64,000 nucleotides of DNA, from NCBI RefSeq assembly GCF_026240015.1, contig NZ_JAPIUX010000001.1:558001-622000 (forward strand). Reading direction: 5' to 3'. A program made the translations under genes and the position numbers. Positions within the stretch are counted from its first letter, which is position 1; each line of letters starts with the position of its first letter. The notes below the pieces were generated by a model. It was not told the origin of the DNA and did no database searches. It saw only the letters and a list, made by a program, of their open reading frames with translations. Shown piece by piece: positions 51,310 to 60,195 of the stretch. The DNA is from Acetobacter farinalis. Its GTDB lineage: Bacteria > Pseudomonadota > Alphaproteobacteria > Acetobacterales > Acetobacteraceae.

Positions 51310-51881
51310 TTTCCCTGTTTCTGAATGTGGGCGGCAACGCGGCCCATAATGATAATGACCAGCACAAAGCCGAAGATGCCGACCCAGCGCCAGGTTCCGA
51401 GGTGGGCCAGAAGAAATCCGCCAACCCGCAGCGATAGCGCAAACAGGGCAGATGTCCAGATCATGGTGGCCAGGATGGTGGCCAGGGTAAAGGTGCGCAA
51501 CCCCGCATTGAAAAAACCGCAGGCCGTATAGAGCGGCAGGCGTGTGCCCGGCACAAAGCGGCTGATGAAAACAACGCGGAACAGCTTTTCCGTCAGCCAC
51601 CGGCGTTGCACATCCCGCTCCGGAGTGTTGATCCATTTGCGGGCCGGTGGCCAGTGGGCCGCAAGGTATCCGAGCCCGTAAAGCCCGACATCACCCGCAA
51701 CAATTCCGACATAAAGCGCTATTAAAGCGGTGGACGGAGAGAGTGTATGTAGTTTGACCTGAATAGCGGTAAGAACTGTTGCAGCATCTTCAAGAATAAA
51801 TGTGGCGATGATGACGATGAGAACCTGAACCAACGGGTATGCGGTTGTCACTTCAAGGAAATGGTCCAGAGATCCGGGCAT
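51306..51881 (-). CDS. DedA/SNARE-associated (VTT domain) membrane protein
   Basis: 191 residues with about five hydrophobic segments. DedA features: a re-entrant-like acidic ILEDAATVLTAI near residue 30, VGIVAGDVGLYGLGYLAAHW, and the key FISRFVPGTRLPLYTACGFFN (RFxPGxR). Family members flip lipids, including undecaprenyl phosphate in UptA-type proteins. It is first in a two-gene unit with the ATP-grasp gene. The ribosome site before the ATG is poor. Confidence 0.88.
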   Translation of the reverse strand: MPGSLDHFLEVTTAYPLVQVLIVIIATFILEDAATVLTAIQVKLHTLSPSTALIALYVGIVAGDVGLYGLGYLAAHWPPARKWINTPERDVQRRWLTEKLFRVVFISRFVPGTRLPLYTACGFFNAGLRTFTLATILATMIWTSALFALSLRVGGFLLAHLGTWRWVGIFGFVLVIIIMGRVAAHIQKQGK

Positions 51882-52229
51882 CAGGCAGAAAAATCCACAA
51901 TTTCAGAGTGCAGGAGGAGCGTGCTACGGCGCGGTGAAAAAGATAAGGGCGTCAGGTTAAGCCTGCGCCATGCAGGGCGTGAGTCAGAGCATGAGCCGGG
52001 GCGCCGACAATGCGCGTGGCCTAGGGTATGGCGTGCAGCTTTCTTTAATGAACAAGGCGCTAAAACAGGCGCGGCACGGAGGAATGTCAAGCAATACAGC
52101 AGGTGTTGCGTTTGTACAGATAGCGAAACCTGCAGGATGCTGTATCTGAGAGACAGAAAAGATGCGGGAGGATAAAGTGACATTCTGTCCCGCTGGGTTC
52201 ATGTGCTTAACAACAGGAGCTGGTACGGA
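51882..52229. other. Intergenic region between the DedA and mltB-type genes
   Basis: 348 bp between divergent genes. Longer frames here have odd composition and no family look. One 21-codon frame at 52084-52149 follows GGAGGA but is too short to support. It must hold promoters for both sides; none stands out. Confidence 0.5.
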
Positions 52230-53234
52230 ATGCTGAGAAGAAAGTTTCTTGTCTGTGGCGCGGTGTCTGCCGCGGTGGCGACCCCGGCCTTTGCCAAAAA
52301 CCGGGGGCATCATGGCGCATCTGCCGAAGGGGAGCAGGGGAGCTATGCCGTGTTTCTTGCCGGTGTGCGGCGCGAGGCCATCAGCAAGGGGCTTTCGGCA
52401 TCTCTGGTGGATGAAGCCCTGGCGCTAACCCCGGAGCCCAACCAGAAGGTTCTGAAGGCGGACAGGCATCAGCCGGAATTCACCCTGACATGGGCGCAGT
52501 ACAAGGCGCGGGTGATTACCGACAAAAAGATTTCAGACGGGCAGGCGGCTGTCAGCCGGCGCGAGGCGCTGTTGGGGCAGGTCAGCCAGCTTTACGGGGT
52601 GGATCGTGGCGTGATTGCCGGGATATGGGGGCTCGAATCCGCATATGGCACCAAGATGGGCACGTACCATGTCATCGATTCGCTCGCGACTCTGGCTTAT
52701 GACGGCCGCCGCGCCGCGTTTTTCCGGGCGGAGCTCTTCAAGGCGCTGCATATTCTGGGGCAGGGGGACATAACCCCCGCGGGCATGATGGGGAGCTACG
52801 CGGGGGCCATGGGCCAGCCGCAGTTCATGCCCAGCGCCTATGAGCAGTATGCCGCCAGCTTTCCCGCCGGTGGGCGCCGCGATATCTGGAAAAATGAAGG
52901 GGATGTGTTTGCATCCATTGGCAACTATCTGGCCAAATGCCACTGGAAAGCGGGCGAACCATGGGGTGAGGCCGTAGATGTTCCCGATTCACTGGATCAG
53001 GGGCAGATCGGGCGGACTGCGGTGCGTCCTCTTTCCTACTGGGCGGCGCAGGGCGTGCGGCCGCAGGGCGGGGGAGACTTTACCCATATGGATCTGGATG
53101 GGGCCATTATCCGGCCTGATGGCGTTGGGGGGGAAGCCTATATGGTGTACCACAACTTCAATGTGATCCGTCGGTATAACCCCTCCGATTTTTATGCTCT
53201 GGGTGTTGGTCTTCTGGGTAGTGCGGTGGCGTGA
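52230..53234 (+). CDS. Lytic murein transglycosylase, MltB family
   Basis: 334 residues. Signal peptide after RRK (FLVCGAVSAAVATPAFA). The SLT_2 domain has catalytic Glu136 in GIWGLESAYGTKMG, and YAGAMGQPQFMPSAY and FASIGNYLAKCHWKAGEPWG. It cleaves peptidoglycan glycan strands, giving anhydromuropeptides. The ATG at 52230 has AGGAG 11 nt upstream. It overlaps the next gene by GTGA, so it is coupled to the RlpA-like gene. Confidence 0.93.
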   Translation: MLRRKFLVCGAVSAAVATPAFAKNRGHHGASAEGEQGSYAVFLAGVRREAISKGLSASLVDEALALTPEPNQKVLKADRHQPEFTLTWAQYKARVITDKKISDGQAAVSRREALLGQVSQLYGVDRGVIAGIWGLESAYGTKMGTYHVIDSLATLAYDGRRAAFFRAELFKALHILGQGDITPAGMMGSYAGAMGQPQFMPSAYEQYAASFPAGGRRDIWKNEGDVFASIGNYLAKCHWKAGEPWGEAVDVPDSLDQGQIGRTAVRPLSYWAAQGVRPQGGGDFTHMDLDGAIIRPDGVGGEAYMVYHNFNVIRRYNPSDFYALGVGLLGSAVA

Positions 53235-54100
53235 AAAAAGCCTTTCTTCTTTGTTTTGCCGGTGTGGCGGCCTGTTCCAGACCTCAGCCCGCCGTGCAGC
53301 CCGATGTTCATTATGTGGTGGGTCCGGCCTGGAAGGCCGGGGCAGCCTGGATGTACCCACGGGAAGATTTTTCCTATCAGGCCATGGGGCTCGCCGTGCG
53401 GGATGCCCCCTCTGACCAGCCGTTGACAACGGATGGAGAGGTGCGCAACCCGCTCTCCATGAGCGGCAGCCACCCCACCTTGCAGCTTCCCGCGGTGGTG
53501 AGGGTGACAAACCTTGAAAATGGTCGGGAAATTACCATCCGCCTGAATGATCGCGGGCCAGCGGAAGCTGGGCGTATGCTGGGCCTTTCACGCAAGGCGG
53601 CTGATCTTCTGGGAATGGGCGCAGGCCCGGCCCGCGTGCGCGTGGTGGAAGATGAAACCGCAAGCCGCCAGTTGGCGGAAGAGCTGCCCGGTGGCCCGAT
53701 GCTGCAGATCAGTGCGGCACCGCTGGAAACTGTGCAGCAGACGGCCCTTGGCCCGGTAACACAGCAGGCGGCGGGCGCGGTGGCTGGTGCGCCTCAGGCG
53801 ACACCGGCGGACCAGACGACATCCCGCCCGGCTGTCCGGCTGCCGGACCTTCCGGTTGCGTGGCGGCAGGGGCCGCCTGTGGAAACCCGGCTCTGGGTGG
53901 AAACGGCCGATTTTACAGCGCGTGGCCCTGCAGCAAGGCAGGCCGCGCAGGAAGGAGGCACGGTCTGGCCTTCTTTCACACCACAAGGCAAGATGTGGGC
54001 TGTCCGACAAGGACCTTTTACGACTATAAGCGACGCGGATACGGCCCTGAAGCGTGCTCTTGCTGATGGCTTGACCGGATCTCATATCGTCGTCGAATAG
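53231..54100 (+). CDS. rlpA: RlpA-like septal lipoprotein with SPOR domain
   Basis: 289 residues. Lipoprotein signal: basic start, hydrophobic core, Cys in GVAAC. The double-psi beta barrel RlpA domain includes LPAVVRVTNLENGREITIRL and NDRGPAEAGRMLGLSRKAADLL. A Gln/Pro/Ala linker leads to a C-terminal SPOR domain (about 215-289; MWAVRQGPFTTISDADTALKRA) that binds denuded septal glycans. RlpA cuts stem-free glycan during division; the invariant Asp appears in NDRGP. GTG start, coupled to mltB. Confidence 0.88.
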   Translation: MKKAFLLCFAGVAACSRPQPAVQPDVHYVVGPAWKAGAAWMYPREDFSYQAMGLAVRDAPSDQPLTTDGEVRNPLSMSGSHPTLQLPAVVRVTNLENGREITIRLNDRGPAEAGRMLGLSRKAADLLGMGAGPARVRVVEDETASRQLAEELPGGPMLQISAAPLETVQQTALGPVTQQAAGAVAGAPQATPADQTTSRPAVRLPDLPVAWRQGPPVETRLWVETADFTARGPAARQAAQEGGTVWPSFTPQGKMWAVRQGPFTTISDADTALKRALADGLTGSHIVVE

Positions 54101-54108
54101 GAAAGAAC

Positions 54109-55329
54109 GTGCAAACTCGACGGTTTCTTCTCGCAGGGGGCGCTGCCCTCCTCTCAGGCAGCTACTCTCTGACTGCCTTTGCCCGCAAGCCCAAGGGAGC
54201 GCACGCTGCCGCGGCTGCGGCCGCAGGGGCACCTCAGCCTGCTGAGGCGGCTGTCGCGCAGACGCCTGCCACCACGCCTGTTGGTCCGGTGGACACCATG
54301 GCGCGCTGGGCCTGCATCCTTGATTACAAGAGCGGGGCAACCCTGCTGGAAAAAGCAGCGGATGAGCGGATGCCTCCCTCATCCCTGACCAAGATGATGA
54401 CAGCCTATGTCACCTTCAGCATGCTCAAGGCTGGCCGCCTGCGCCTGGATCAGGTGCTGCCTGTCAGTGAGCGCGCCTGGCGGATGCAGGGGTCACGCAT
54501 GTTCGTGCCTCTTGGGCAGAGCATTCCGGTGCAGGACCTTATTCAGGGGATGGTGATCCAGTCCGGTAACGATGCCTGCATCGTGCTGGCCGAAGGGATT
54601 TCAGGTTCTGAAGAACAGTTTGTCGCGCTGATGAATGATATGGCAGGCAAGCTTGGGCTCACCAATTCCCATTTCATGAACGCAACGGGCTGGCCTGCGG
54701 AAAATCATTACATGTCCGCACGCGATGTGGCCTATCTGGCCCTGCGGCTGATTCATGATTTCCCGGAATATTATCACTACTTCTCGGAAAAAGAGTTCTA
54801 TTTCAACAAGATCCGTCAGGCGAACCGGAACCTTCTGGTGGTCAAGGGGCTGGCTGACGGCCTGAAGACCGGCCACACCGAGGCCGGGGGCTTCGGGCTC
54901 TGCGCCTCTTCTGACCGTGAAGGACGCCGCGTTATTCTGGCGATCAACGGCCTGCCGACAGATGGCGCGCGTGGGCGCGAAGGTGAGCGGCTTATGGGCT
55001 GGGCCTTTGCGAATTTCGAGTCTGCAAAAATTGTCTCGAAAGGTGATGTGCTTGAACAGGCCCCCGTCTGGATGGGTGTCAGCCAGACTGTCCCGCTTGT
55101 TGCTGCGCAGGATTTCACAATGATGCTGCCGCATGGCTGGCGGAATTCCACGCACATGTCTCTGGACTATCAGGGGCCGATAGCGGCTCCCGTGCAGCAG
55201 GGGCAGGCGGTTGGGCAACTGACGGTTCTGCTGCCCGGCGGGCGGCAGGCGCAGGTGCCGGTTGTGGCTGGCCAGAGCGTGCCGGAACTCGGGCTGCTGG
55301 GGCGTGCGGCCCGCCGCCTGCATCTCTGA
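54109..55329 (+). CDS. dacC: D-alanyl-D-alanine carboxypeptidase (PBP5/6 type)
   Basis: 406 residues. Signal peptide (TRRFLLAGGAALLSGSYSLTAFA). Penicillin-binding motifs in order: SxxK at Ser92-Lys95 (SSLTK), SGN at 152-154, KTG at 253-255. A C-terminal beta domain with PVWMGVSQTVPLVAAQD follows. It trims the terminal D-Ala of stem peptides. The dacA-versus-dacC label is arbitrary. GTG start with AGGAAAG; 8 bp after the RlpA-like gene. Confidence 0.92.
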   Translation: MQTRRFLLAGGAALLSGSYSLTAFARKPKGAHAAAAAAAGAPQPAEAAVAQTPATTPVGPVDTMARWACILDYKSGATLLEKAADERMPPSSLTKMMTAYVTFSMLKAGRLRLDQVLPVSERAWRMQGSRMFVPLGQSIPVQDLIQGMVIQSGNDACIVLAEGISGSEEQFVALMNDMAGKLGLTNSHFMNATGWPAENHYMSARDVAYLALRLIHDFPEYYHYFSEKEFYFNKIRQANRNLLVVKGLADGLKTGHTEAGGFGLCASSDREGRRVILAINGLPTDGARGREGERLMGWAFANFESAKIVSKGDVLEQAPVWMGVSQTVPLVAAQDFTMMLPHGWRNSTHMSLDYQGPIAAPVQQGQAVGQLTVLLPGGRQAQVPVVAGQSVPELGLLGRAARRLHL

Positions 55330-55332
55330 GTC

Positions 55333-55983
55333 ATGAAGCACGGTCTGTTTGTCACACTGGAAGGAAGCGAAGGGGTGGGGAAGTCCACCCAGCTCCGCCT
55401 GCTTCACTCCGCTCTCGCGTCTTTGGGCTATGATGTTCTGACCACGCGGGAGCCGGGAGGCTCTCCCGGGGCGGAAGACCTGCGGCAGCTTTTGCTGTTT
55501 GGTAAAAACCCGCTCTCTCTGCGGGCTGAAATCCTGACGCATTTTGCCGCGCGGGCTGATCATGTTGATCAGGTCATCACACCCGCTCTCTCTGCGGGCC
55601 AGATTGTGATCTGTGACCGGTTTACAGATTCCACCATGGCCTATCAGGGGTATGGGCGCGCCCATGGGGAAGCAGCCGTGCTGGACTTTATCACCGGCCT
55701 TCAGAACCAGCTTGGGTGCACCCCGGACCGGACCTTTCTACTGGAGGTGCCGCGTGATGTTGCCCGGCTGCGTCTGGCGGCGCGTGGGGCTCCGGTGGAC
55801 CGGTATGAGCAGTCTGACGAATCGTTCCACGCACGGGTGAGTGCCGGGTTTCGGGATATAGCCCGCCGGAACACGGACCGGATACGGTGCGTGCATACGG
55901 ATGGGCAGTCAGCCGAAGAGGTTAACAGTCTGATTGTGAAAGATATTCTCTCCCGCGTGCCGCTCCGCGCATCTCAAGAGTAA
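55333..55983 (+). CDS. tmk: Thymidylate kinase
   Basis: 216 residues. It phosphorylates dTMP to dTDP. P-loop LEGSEGVGKSTQ (about 8-19), TTREPGGSPGAE, VICDRFTDSTMAYQGYGR and the LID region around ARGAPVDRYEQSDE. It follows dacC by 3 bp and precedes holB by 4 bp, a common tmk-holB arrangement. Confidence 0.96.
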   Translation: MKHGLFVTLEGSEGVGKSTQLRLLHSALASLGYDVLTTREPGGSPGAEDLRQLLLFGKNPLSLRAEILTHFAARADHVDQVITPALSAGQIVICDRFTDSTMAYQGYGRAHGEAAVLDFITGLQNQLGCTPDRTFLLEVPRDVARLRLAARGAPVDRYEQSDESFHARVSAGFRDIARRNTDRIRCVHTDGQSAEEVNSLIVKDILSRVPLRASQE

Positions 55984-55987
55984 GCTG

Positions 55988-56935
55988 GTGCAGGAAGACC
56001 CCCGTCTGGCGTCTCTCCATCTGCATGGGCATGAGGCTCCGCTTCAGGCCTTCCGCAGGATTTTTGAAGGGGGGCGTCTGCCACATGCCTGGCTGATTAC
56101 GGGGCCGCCGGGTATTGGCAAGGCCACCTTTGCGTTTCGTCTCGCCCGGATGATTTTGGGGGGAGAGACGCCCGAAAGCCCGGCCGGGCGACGTATTTCC
56201 GCCGCCACACATGCTGACCTGCTGGTTGTCAGCCGCAGTTTTGATGAAAAGAAGCAGCGCCACCGTGGCGAGATTGTTGCGGATGAAGTGCGGCCTATCA
56301 ATGCCTTCCTGCGCCGCACGGCGGCGGAAGGCGGGTGGCGCGTGGTGATTGTGGATGGCGCGGAGTGGCTCAACCGCAGTGCAGCCAATGCCTTGCTGAA
56401 AATTCTGGAAGAGCCACCACCAGCCGCCGTGTTGCTGCTGACCTGCTCGGCACCGGGCCGCCTCCTGCCCACCCTGCGCAGCCGCTGCCGCAGGCTTGAG
56501 CTGGAACCGCTGGATGCCCGGGCCATGATGGCTGTGCTGAAAGACATCCAGCCCGGAGCCTCCGCGGAGGATATCAGCCGTGTGCAGGCTGCAGCACATG
56601 GCGCACCCGGCCGTGCAGTGGCCTTTCTGGCGGACCAGAACGGCCAGATGGCTGGAATGGTAGAGGACGTGCTGAAAGGTGTTTCCGCCAGCCGTGAGTA
56701 CGATATTGCCGAAGCCGTCCTGCGCAAGGATGAAGGTTTTAATTTATTTTTCAGCCTGTTATCGGACTTTCTTCAGGAGCGTGCGCGTCAGGCCGCCCGG
56801 CAGGGGCATCCCTCCTGCGTGGCGCTGGCGTCTGCCTGGGAAGCGATCATGAGTCTTCAGAGCGAGACGGAACGCTTTAATCTCGATAAACAGGAAACAC
56901 TTCTCGAAGCCATGACTATTGCGAGTATTGCATGA
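55988..56935 (+). CDS. holB: DNA polymerase III delta-prime subunit
   Basis: 315 residues, AAA+ clamp-loader subunit. ITGPPGIGKATFAFRLA is the P-loop, VIVDGAEWLNRSAANALLKILEEPP the Walker B/sensor region, and LPTLRSRCRRLEL the SRC motif with the arginine finger. GTG start. The stop overlaps metG by 4 bp, keeping the tmk-holB-metG-tatD order widely seen in proteobacteria. Confidence 0.94.
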   Translation: MQEDPRLASLHLHGHEAPLQAFRRIFEGGRLPHAWLITGPPGIGKATFAFRLARMILGGETPESPAGRRISAATHADLLVVSRSFDEKKQRHRGEIVADEVRPINAFLRRTAAEGGWRVVIVDGAEWLNRSAANALLKILEEPPPAAVLLLTCSAPGRLLPTLRSRCRRLELEPLDARAMMAVLKDIQPGASAEDISRVQAAAHGAPGRAVAFLADQNGQMAGMVEDVLKGVSASREYDIAEAVLRKDEGFNLFFSLLSDFLQERARQAARQGHPSCVALASAWEAIMSLQSETERFNLDKQETLLEAMTIASIA

Positions 56936-58473
56936 CCCGCCCTTTCTACGTCACGACCCCGATCTATTATGTGAATGGTGCGCCTCATATCGGCCATGCC
57001 TATACGTCCGTTGCGGCAGATGTTCTGGCACGCTTCCACCGGCTGGCCGGGGATGACGTGTTTTTCCTGACCGGCACGGATGAGCATGGCCAGAAGGTGG
57101 AGCAGGCGGCGCAGGCTGCCGGTGTCGCCCCGAAAGCCTTTGCGGACCGCGTGTCTGATGATTTTCGCAGCATGGCGGATGCCATGGCCATTTCCTATGA
57201 TGATTTCATCCGCACGACTGAGCCGCGCCATATTGAAGGCGCTCAGGCACTGTGGCGGAAAGTGGCGGATAATGATGCCATTTACCTCGGAGCCTATGAA
57301 GGCTGGTACGCCCTGCGCGATGAATGCTTCTATGGTGAGGATGAGCTGATTACCGGGCCGGATGGCCAGAAAGTGGCCCCGACAGGCGCGCCGGTGGAGT
57401 GGGTGAAGGAGCCGTCCTACTTCTTCCGGCTTTCCGCGTTTCAGGACCGGCTGCTGGCTTATTATGAGGCCAATCCGGAGTTTCTGGGCCCGCATGGCAT
57501 GAAGCGGGAAATCATCAGCTTCGTGAAGCAGGGGCTGCGGGACCTTTCCGTCAGCCGTACCAGCTTCAACTGGGGCATCCCGGTGCCGGGCGATGAACAG
57601 CATGTGATGTATGTGTGGTTCGATGCTCTGGCCAATTACCTCAGCGCGCTGGATTACCCGAATACGGATGCAGCCCGGATGCGCTTCTGGCCTGCCAGCC
57701 TGCATCTGGTGGGCAAGGATATTGCCCGTTTCCACGCCATTTACTGGCCTGCCTTCCTGATGGCGGCTGGCGTTGAACTGCCGCAGAAGATCTTCGCAAA
57801 CGGCTGGTGGACCATTGAAGGCCAGAAGATGAGCAAATCTCTGGGGAATGTGGTGGACCCGCGTGACCTGGTGAAAGAGTTTGGTCTGGATGCCGTCCGG
57901 TTCTTCCTCCTGCGGGAAGTGCCGTTTGGCGGGGATAGTGATCTGTCCCGCAAGTCCCTGATCATGCGGAATAATGTTGAACTTGCGAATGACCTTGGGA
58001 ATCTGGCGCAGCGCACATTGTCGCTCGTTGCGCGCAATTGCGGGGGAATTCTGCCGGAACGCCGTGCCCTGACGGAAGAGGATACGCATCTTCTGGGTCA
58101 GGTGGCTGTTCTGCGCGAACTGATGGCCAGTCAGATGGACCGCTGCGCCCTGACTGATGCGCTGGAAGATGTGTGGAAGGTCATCCGCGCCTGTAACGCC
58201 TATATCGATCATCAGGCGCCGTGGGCTCTGAAGAAAACAGACCCGGAGCGGATGAACGATGTGCTGCGTGTGCTGGTGGATGCCCTGCGCGGCATTGCGA
58301 CCATGCTCCAGCCCTTCATGCCCCAGAGCATGGAGCGGATGCTGACACAGCTTGGCGTGGCGGAAGAAGAACGGATTTTTGCAGCGCTGGAAACACCCCT
58401 GCCGGGAGGCCGCGTGCTGCCCGCGCCGCAGGGTATTTTCCCGCGTTATGTTGAAGCCGCAGACCCTGCATGA
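56932..58473 (+). CDS. metG: Methionyl-tRNA synthetase
   Basis: 513 residues, class I synthetase. HIGH-type motif is PHIGHAYTSVAADVLARF near residue 20, and the KMSKS loop is GQKMSKSLGNVVDP near residue 300. The Cys-rich zinc knuckle seen in other forms is reduced here (DECFYGEDEL), and the C-terminal tRNA-binding extension of long forms is absent. Overlaps holB and tatD by ATGA at both ends. Confidence 0.96.
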   Translation: MTRPFYVTTPIYYVNGAPHIGHAYTSVAADVLARFHRLAGDDVFFLTGTDEHGQKVEQAAQAAGVAPKAFADRVSDDFRSMADAMAISYDDFIRTTEPRHIEGAQALWRKVADNDAIYLGAYEGWYALRDECFYGEDELITGPDGQKVAPTGAPVEWVKEPSYFFRLSAFQDRLLAYYEANPEFLGPHGMKREIISFVKQGLRDLSVSRTSFNWGIPVPGDEQHVMYVWFDALANYLSALDYPNTDAARMRFWPASLHLVGKDIARFHAIYWPAFLMAAGVELPQKIFANGWWTIEGQKMSKSLGNVVDPRDLVKEFGLDAVRFFLLREVPFGGDSDLSRKSLIMRNNVELANDLGNLAQRTLSLVARNCGGILPERRALTEEDTHLLGQVAVLRELMASQMDRCALTDALEDVWKVIRACNAYIDHQAPWALKKTDPERMNDVLRVLVDALRGIATMLQPFMPQSMERMLTQLGVAEEERIFAALETPLPGGRVLPAPQGIFPRYVEAADPA

Positions 58474-59273
58474 AAGGGGCGACCGTGACCGGATTGATCG
58501 ACTCCCACTGCCATCTGGACCATTACGCGGATGAAGAACTGCCGGCACTGCTGACTGCTGCCAAGGATGCTGGTGTCAGCGGGGTGGTGACAATTGGAAC
58601 CCGTCTGGCGAATGCGGACGAGCAGAAGCGTCTGACAGGGTTTGCCACGCCGGACGTGCGGGTGTGGTGCACGGTGGGCACCCACCCGGACCATGTGGAT
58701 GAGGCTCCGGTTCCCTCTGTGGAGGAGATCATCAGCCGTGCGGACGCGCCCTGTGTGATTGGCATCGGGGAAAGCGGTCTGGACTATTTTCATGGCATGC
58801 CAGAGGTCAGGCCGCGCCAGCAGGAAAGCTTCCGCCAGCATATCGGGGCCGCCCGTGCCCTGAATGTGCCCATTGTGATCCATGCGCGGCAGGCGGATGA
58901 CGATGTGGCGCAGATCCTGCGGGAAGAAACGGAAAAGGGCGCTTTTCCCATTCTGCTGCACTGCTTTGCTTCCGGCATGGATCTGGCGCGCTGTGTGGTG
59001 GAACTTGGCGGGTATGTCAGTTTTTCGGGCATCGCGACATTTCCCAAATGCGGGGAATTCCGGGATGCCGCGCGTCACCTGCCAGCCGACCGCATTCTGG
59101 TGGAAACGGATGCGCCCTATCTGGCCCCCATGCCATACCGGGGCAAGCGTAATGAGCCGTCTTACGTGGCCTGCACCGCAGCCTGCCTTGCGCAGGAGCG
59201 GGGGCAGGAACTGGCTGAATTCATAGAGATGACGACCGGGAATTTTTTCCGTCTCTTCCGCAAGGCGGCCTGA
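58470..59273 (+). CDS. TatD family metal-dependent hydrolase
   Basis: 267 residues, amidohydrolase-like TIM barrel. IDSHCHLDH gives the first two His ligands, GIGESGLDYFHG a Glu ligand, VIHARQADDD and LLHCFASG further His, and LVETDAPYLAPMPYRGKRNEPSY the late Asp. TatD proteins are 3'-5' DNases or D-aminoacyl-tRNA deacylases. The ATG at 58470 overlaps metG; a GTG at 58485 with AAAGGGG before it is an alternative start. Confidence 0.92.
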   Translation: MKGATVTGLIDSHCHLDHYADEELPALLTAAKDAGVSGVVTIGTRLANADEQKRLTGFATPDVRVWCTVGTHPDHVDEAPVPSVEEIISRADAPCVIGIGESGLDYFHGMPEVRPRQQESFRQHIGAARALNVPIVIHARQADDDVAQILREETEKGAFPILLHCFASGMDLARCVVELGGYVSFSGIATFPKCGEFRDAARHLPADRILVETDAPYLAPMPYRGKRNEPSYVACTAACLAQERGQELAEFIEMTTGNFFRLFRKAA

Positions 59274-59291
59274 GCAGGAGAGGCGGGCGCT

Positions 59292-60095
59292 ATGAAGGTG
59301 ATTATTCTGGGGTGTGGCGGGTCTGCCGGAGTTCCTATGCTGGGCGGTGAGGATGGCCGCGGCATATGGGGTGACTGCGACCCGTATGAACCCCGGAATA
59401 TCCGCACCCGCGCCTCGATTTTTATTCAGATGGATGATGGGGAAGGCATTCTGGTGGATACCGGGCCGGATGTCCGGGCCCAGCTTCTGGCTCACGGAAT
59501 CAGCGCCTTCAAATCCATTTTCTATACCCATGCCCATGCGGACCATATTGCCGGGCTGGATGAGGTGCGGGGGATTAACCGCGTCGTGCAGCAGCCTCTC
59601 AAGGCCTATGGCACCCCCACTGTGCTGGAAGAAATCCAGACACGGTTCAGCTATGTTTTCAAACCGTGGACACCGCCGCACTTCTTTCGCGCTGTGGTGG
59701 AGGCGCATCCTGTGCCGTTAGCGGGTGATGTGGTGATAGGGGGCTATAAGCTCTCCCTGTTTGAGCAGAGCCATGGCCGTATTCCGTCATCCGGCCTGCG
59801 GTGCGGTGATTTTGCCTACAGCACGGATGTTGTGGAGCTGCCGGAACGGTCTTTGCAGGTGCTTTCCGGAGTGGATACGTGGGTGGTGGACTGCTTTCAG
59901 AAGCAGCCGCACAGTGCCCATGCATGGCTTGAACGGGTTCTGGAGTGGAAAGAACAGATCAAGCCGCGCCGCCTGATTCTTACCCATATGGGAACAGATA
60001 TGGACTGGGCCTGGATGCAGGATAACCTGCCAGAGGGCGTGGAGGCGGCATGGGATGGCCTGACCCTTACGCGGCCCGACCCCGAACGCGGGTGA
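59292..60095 (+). CDS. Metallo-beta-lactamase fold hydrolase (PhnP-like)
   Basis: 267 residues. Metal motif THAHADHIAGLDEVRGIN (HxHxDH), later ILTHMGTDMDW, and N-terminal ILGCGGSAGVPMLGGEDG. The GTSS-like N terminus and PhnP similarity suggest a phosphodiesterase acting on cyclic phosphates, but the substrate is unproven. It follows tatD, its usual neighbour in alphaproteobacteria. GGAGAGG lies about 9 nt upstream. Confidence 0.88.
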   Translation: MKVIILGCGGSAGVPMLGGEDGRGIWGDCDPYEPRNIRTRASIFIQMDDGEGILVDTGPDVRAQLLAHGISAFKSIFYTHAHADHIAGLDEVRGINRVVQQPLKAYGTPTVLEEIQTRFSYVFKPWTPPHFFRAVVEAHPVPLAGDVVIGGYKLSLFEQSHGRIPSSGLRCGDFAYSTDVVELPERSLQVLSGVDTWVVDCFQKQPHSAHAWLERVLEWKEQIKPRRLILTHMGTDMDWAWMQDNLPEGVEAAWDGLTLTRPDPERG

Positions 60096-60117
60096 CCTTT
60101 TCCTCAGGCATTTAAAC

Positions 60118-60150
60118 GCCTCTCCAGACAGTCAGACCATCTGGAGAGGC
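60118..60150 (+). terminator. Hairpin after the MBL hydrolase gene
   Basis: Perfect 11-bp stem GCCTCTCCAGA (60118-60128) and TCTGGAGAGGC (60140-60150) with an 11-base loop. No T tract on either side; it lies between convergent genes and may serve both. Confidence 0.6.
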
Positions 60151-60195
60151 AAGTCCCACGGCGGGGCGTCCTTCTGAAAAATGCGCGCGTATTTT

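Noticed and set aside
51310..51636. N-terminal extension of the ATP-grasp protein
   Set aside because: It would run through the DedA gene in another frame; the ATGA overlap at 51306-51309 is the better start.
52084..52149. 21-codon frame after GGAGGA upstream of the mltB-type gene
   Set aside because: Spacing to the ATG is only one base, the peptide has no recognisable feature and the length is within chance.
56857..58548. 563-codon minus-strand frame opposite metG
   Set aside because: Fully antisense to metG, which has intact HIGH and KMSKS motifs.
58446..59708. 420-codon minus-strand frame opposite tatD and the MBL gene
   Set aside because: Antisense to two genes with intact metal motifs.
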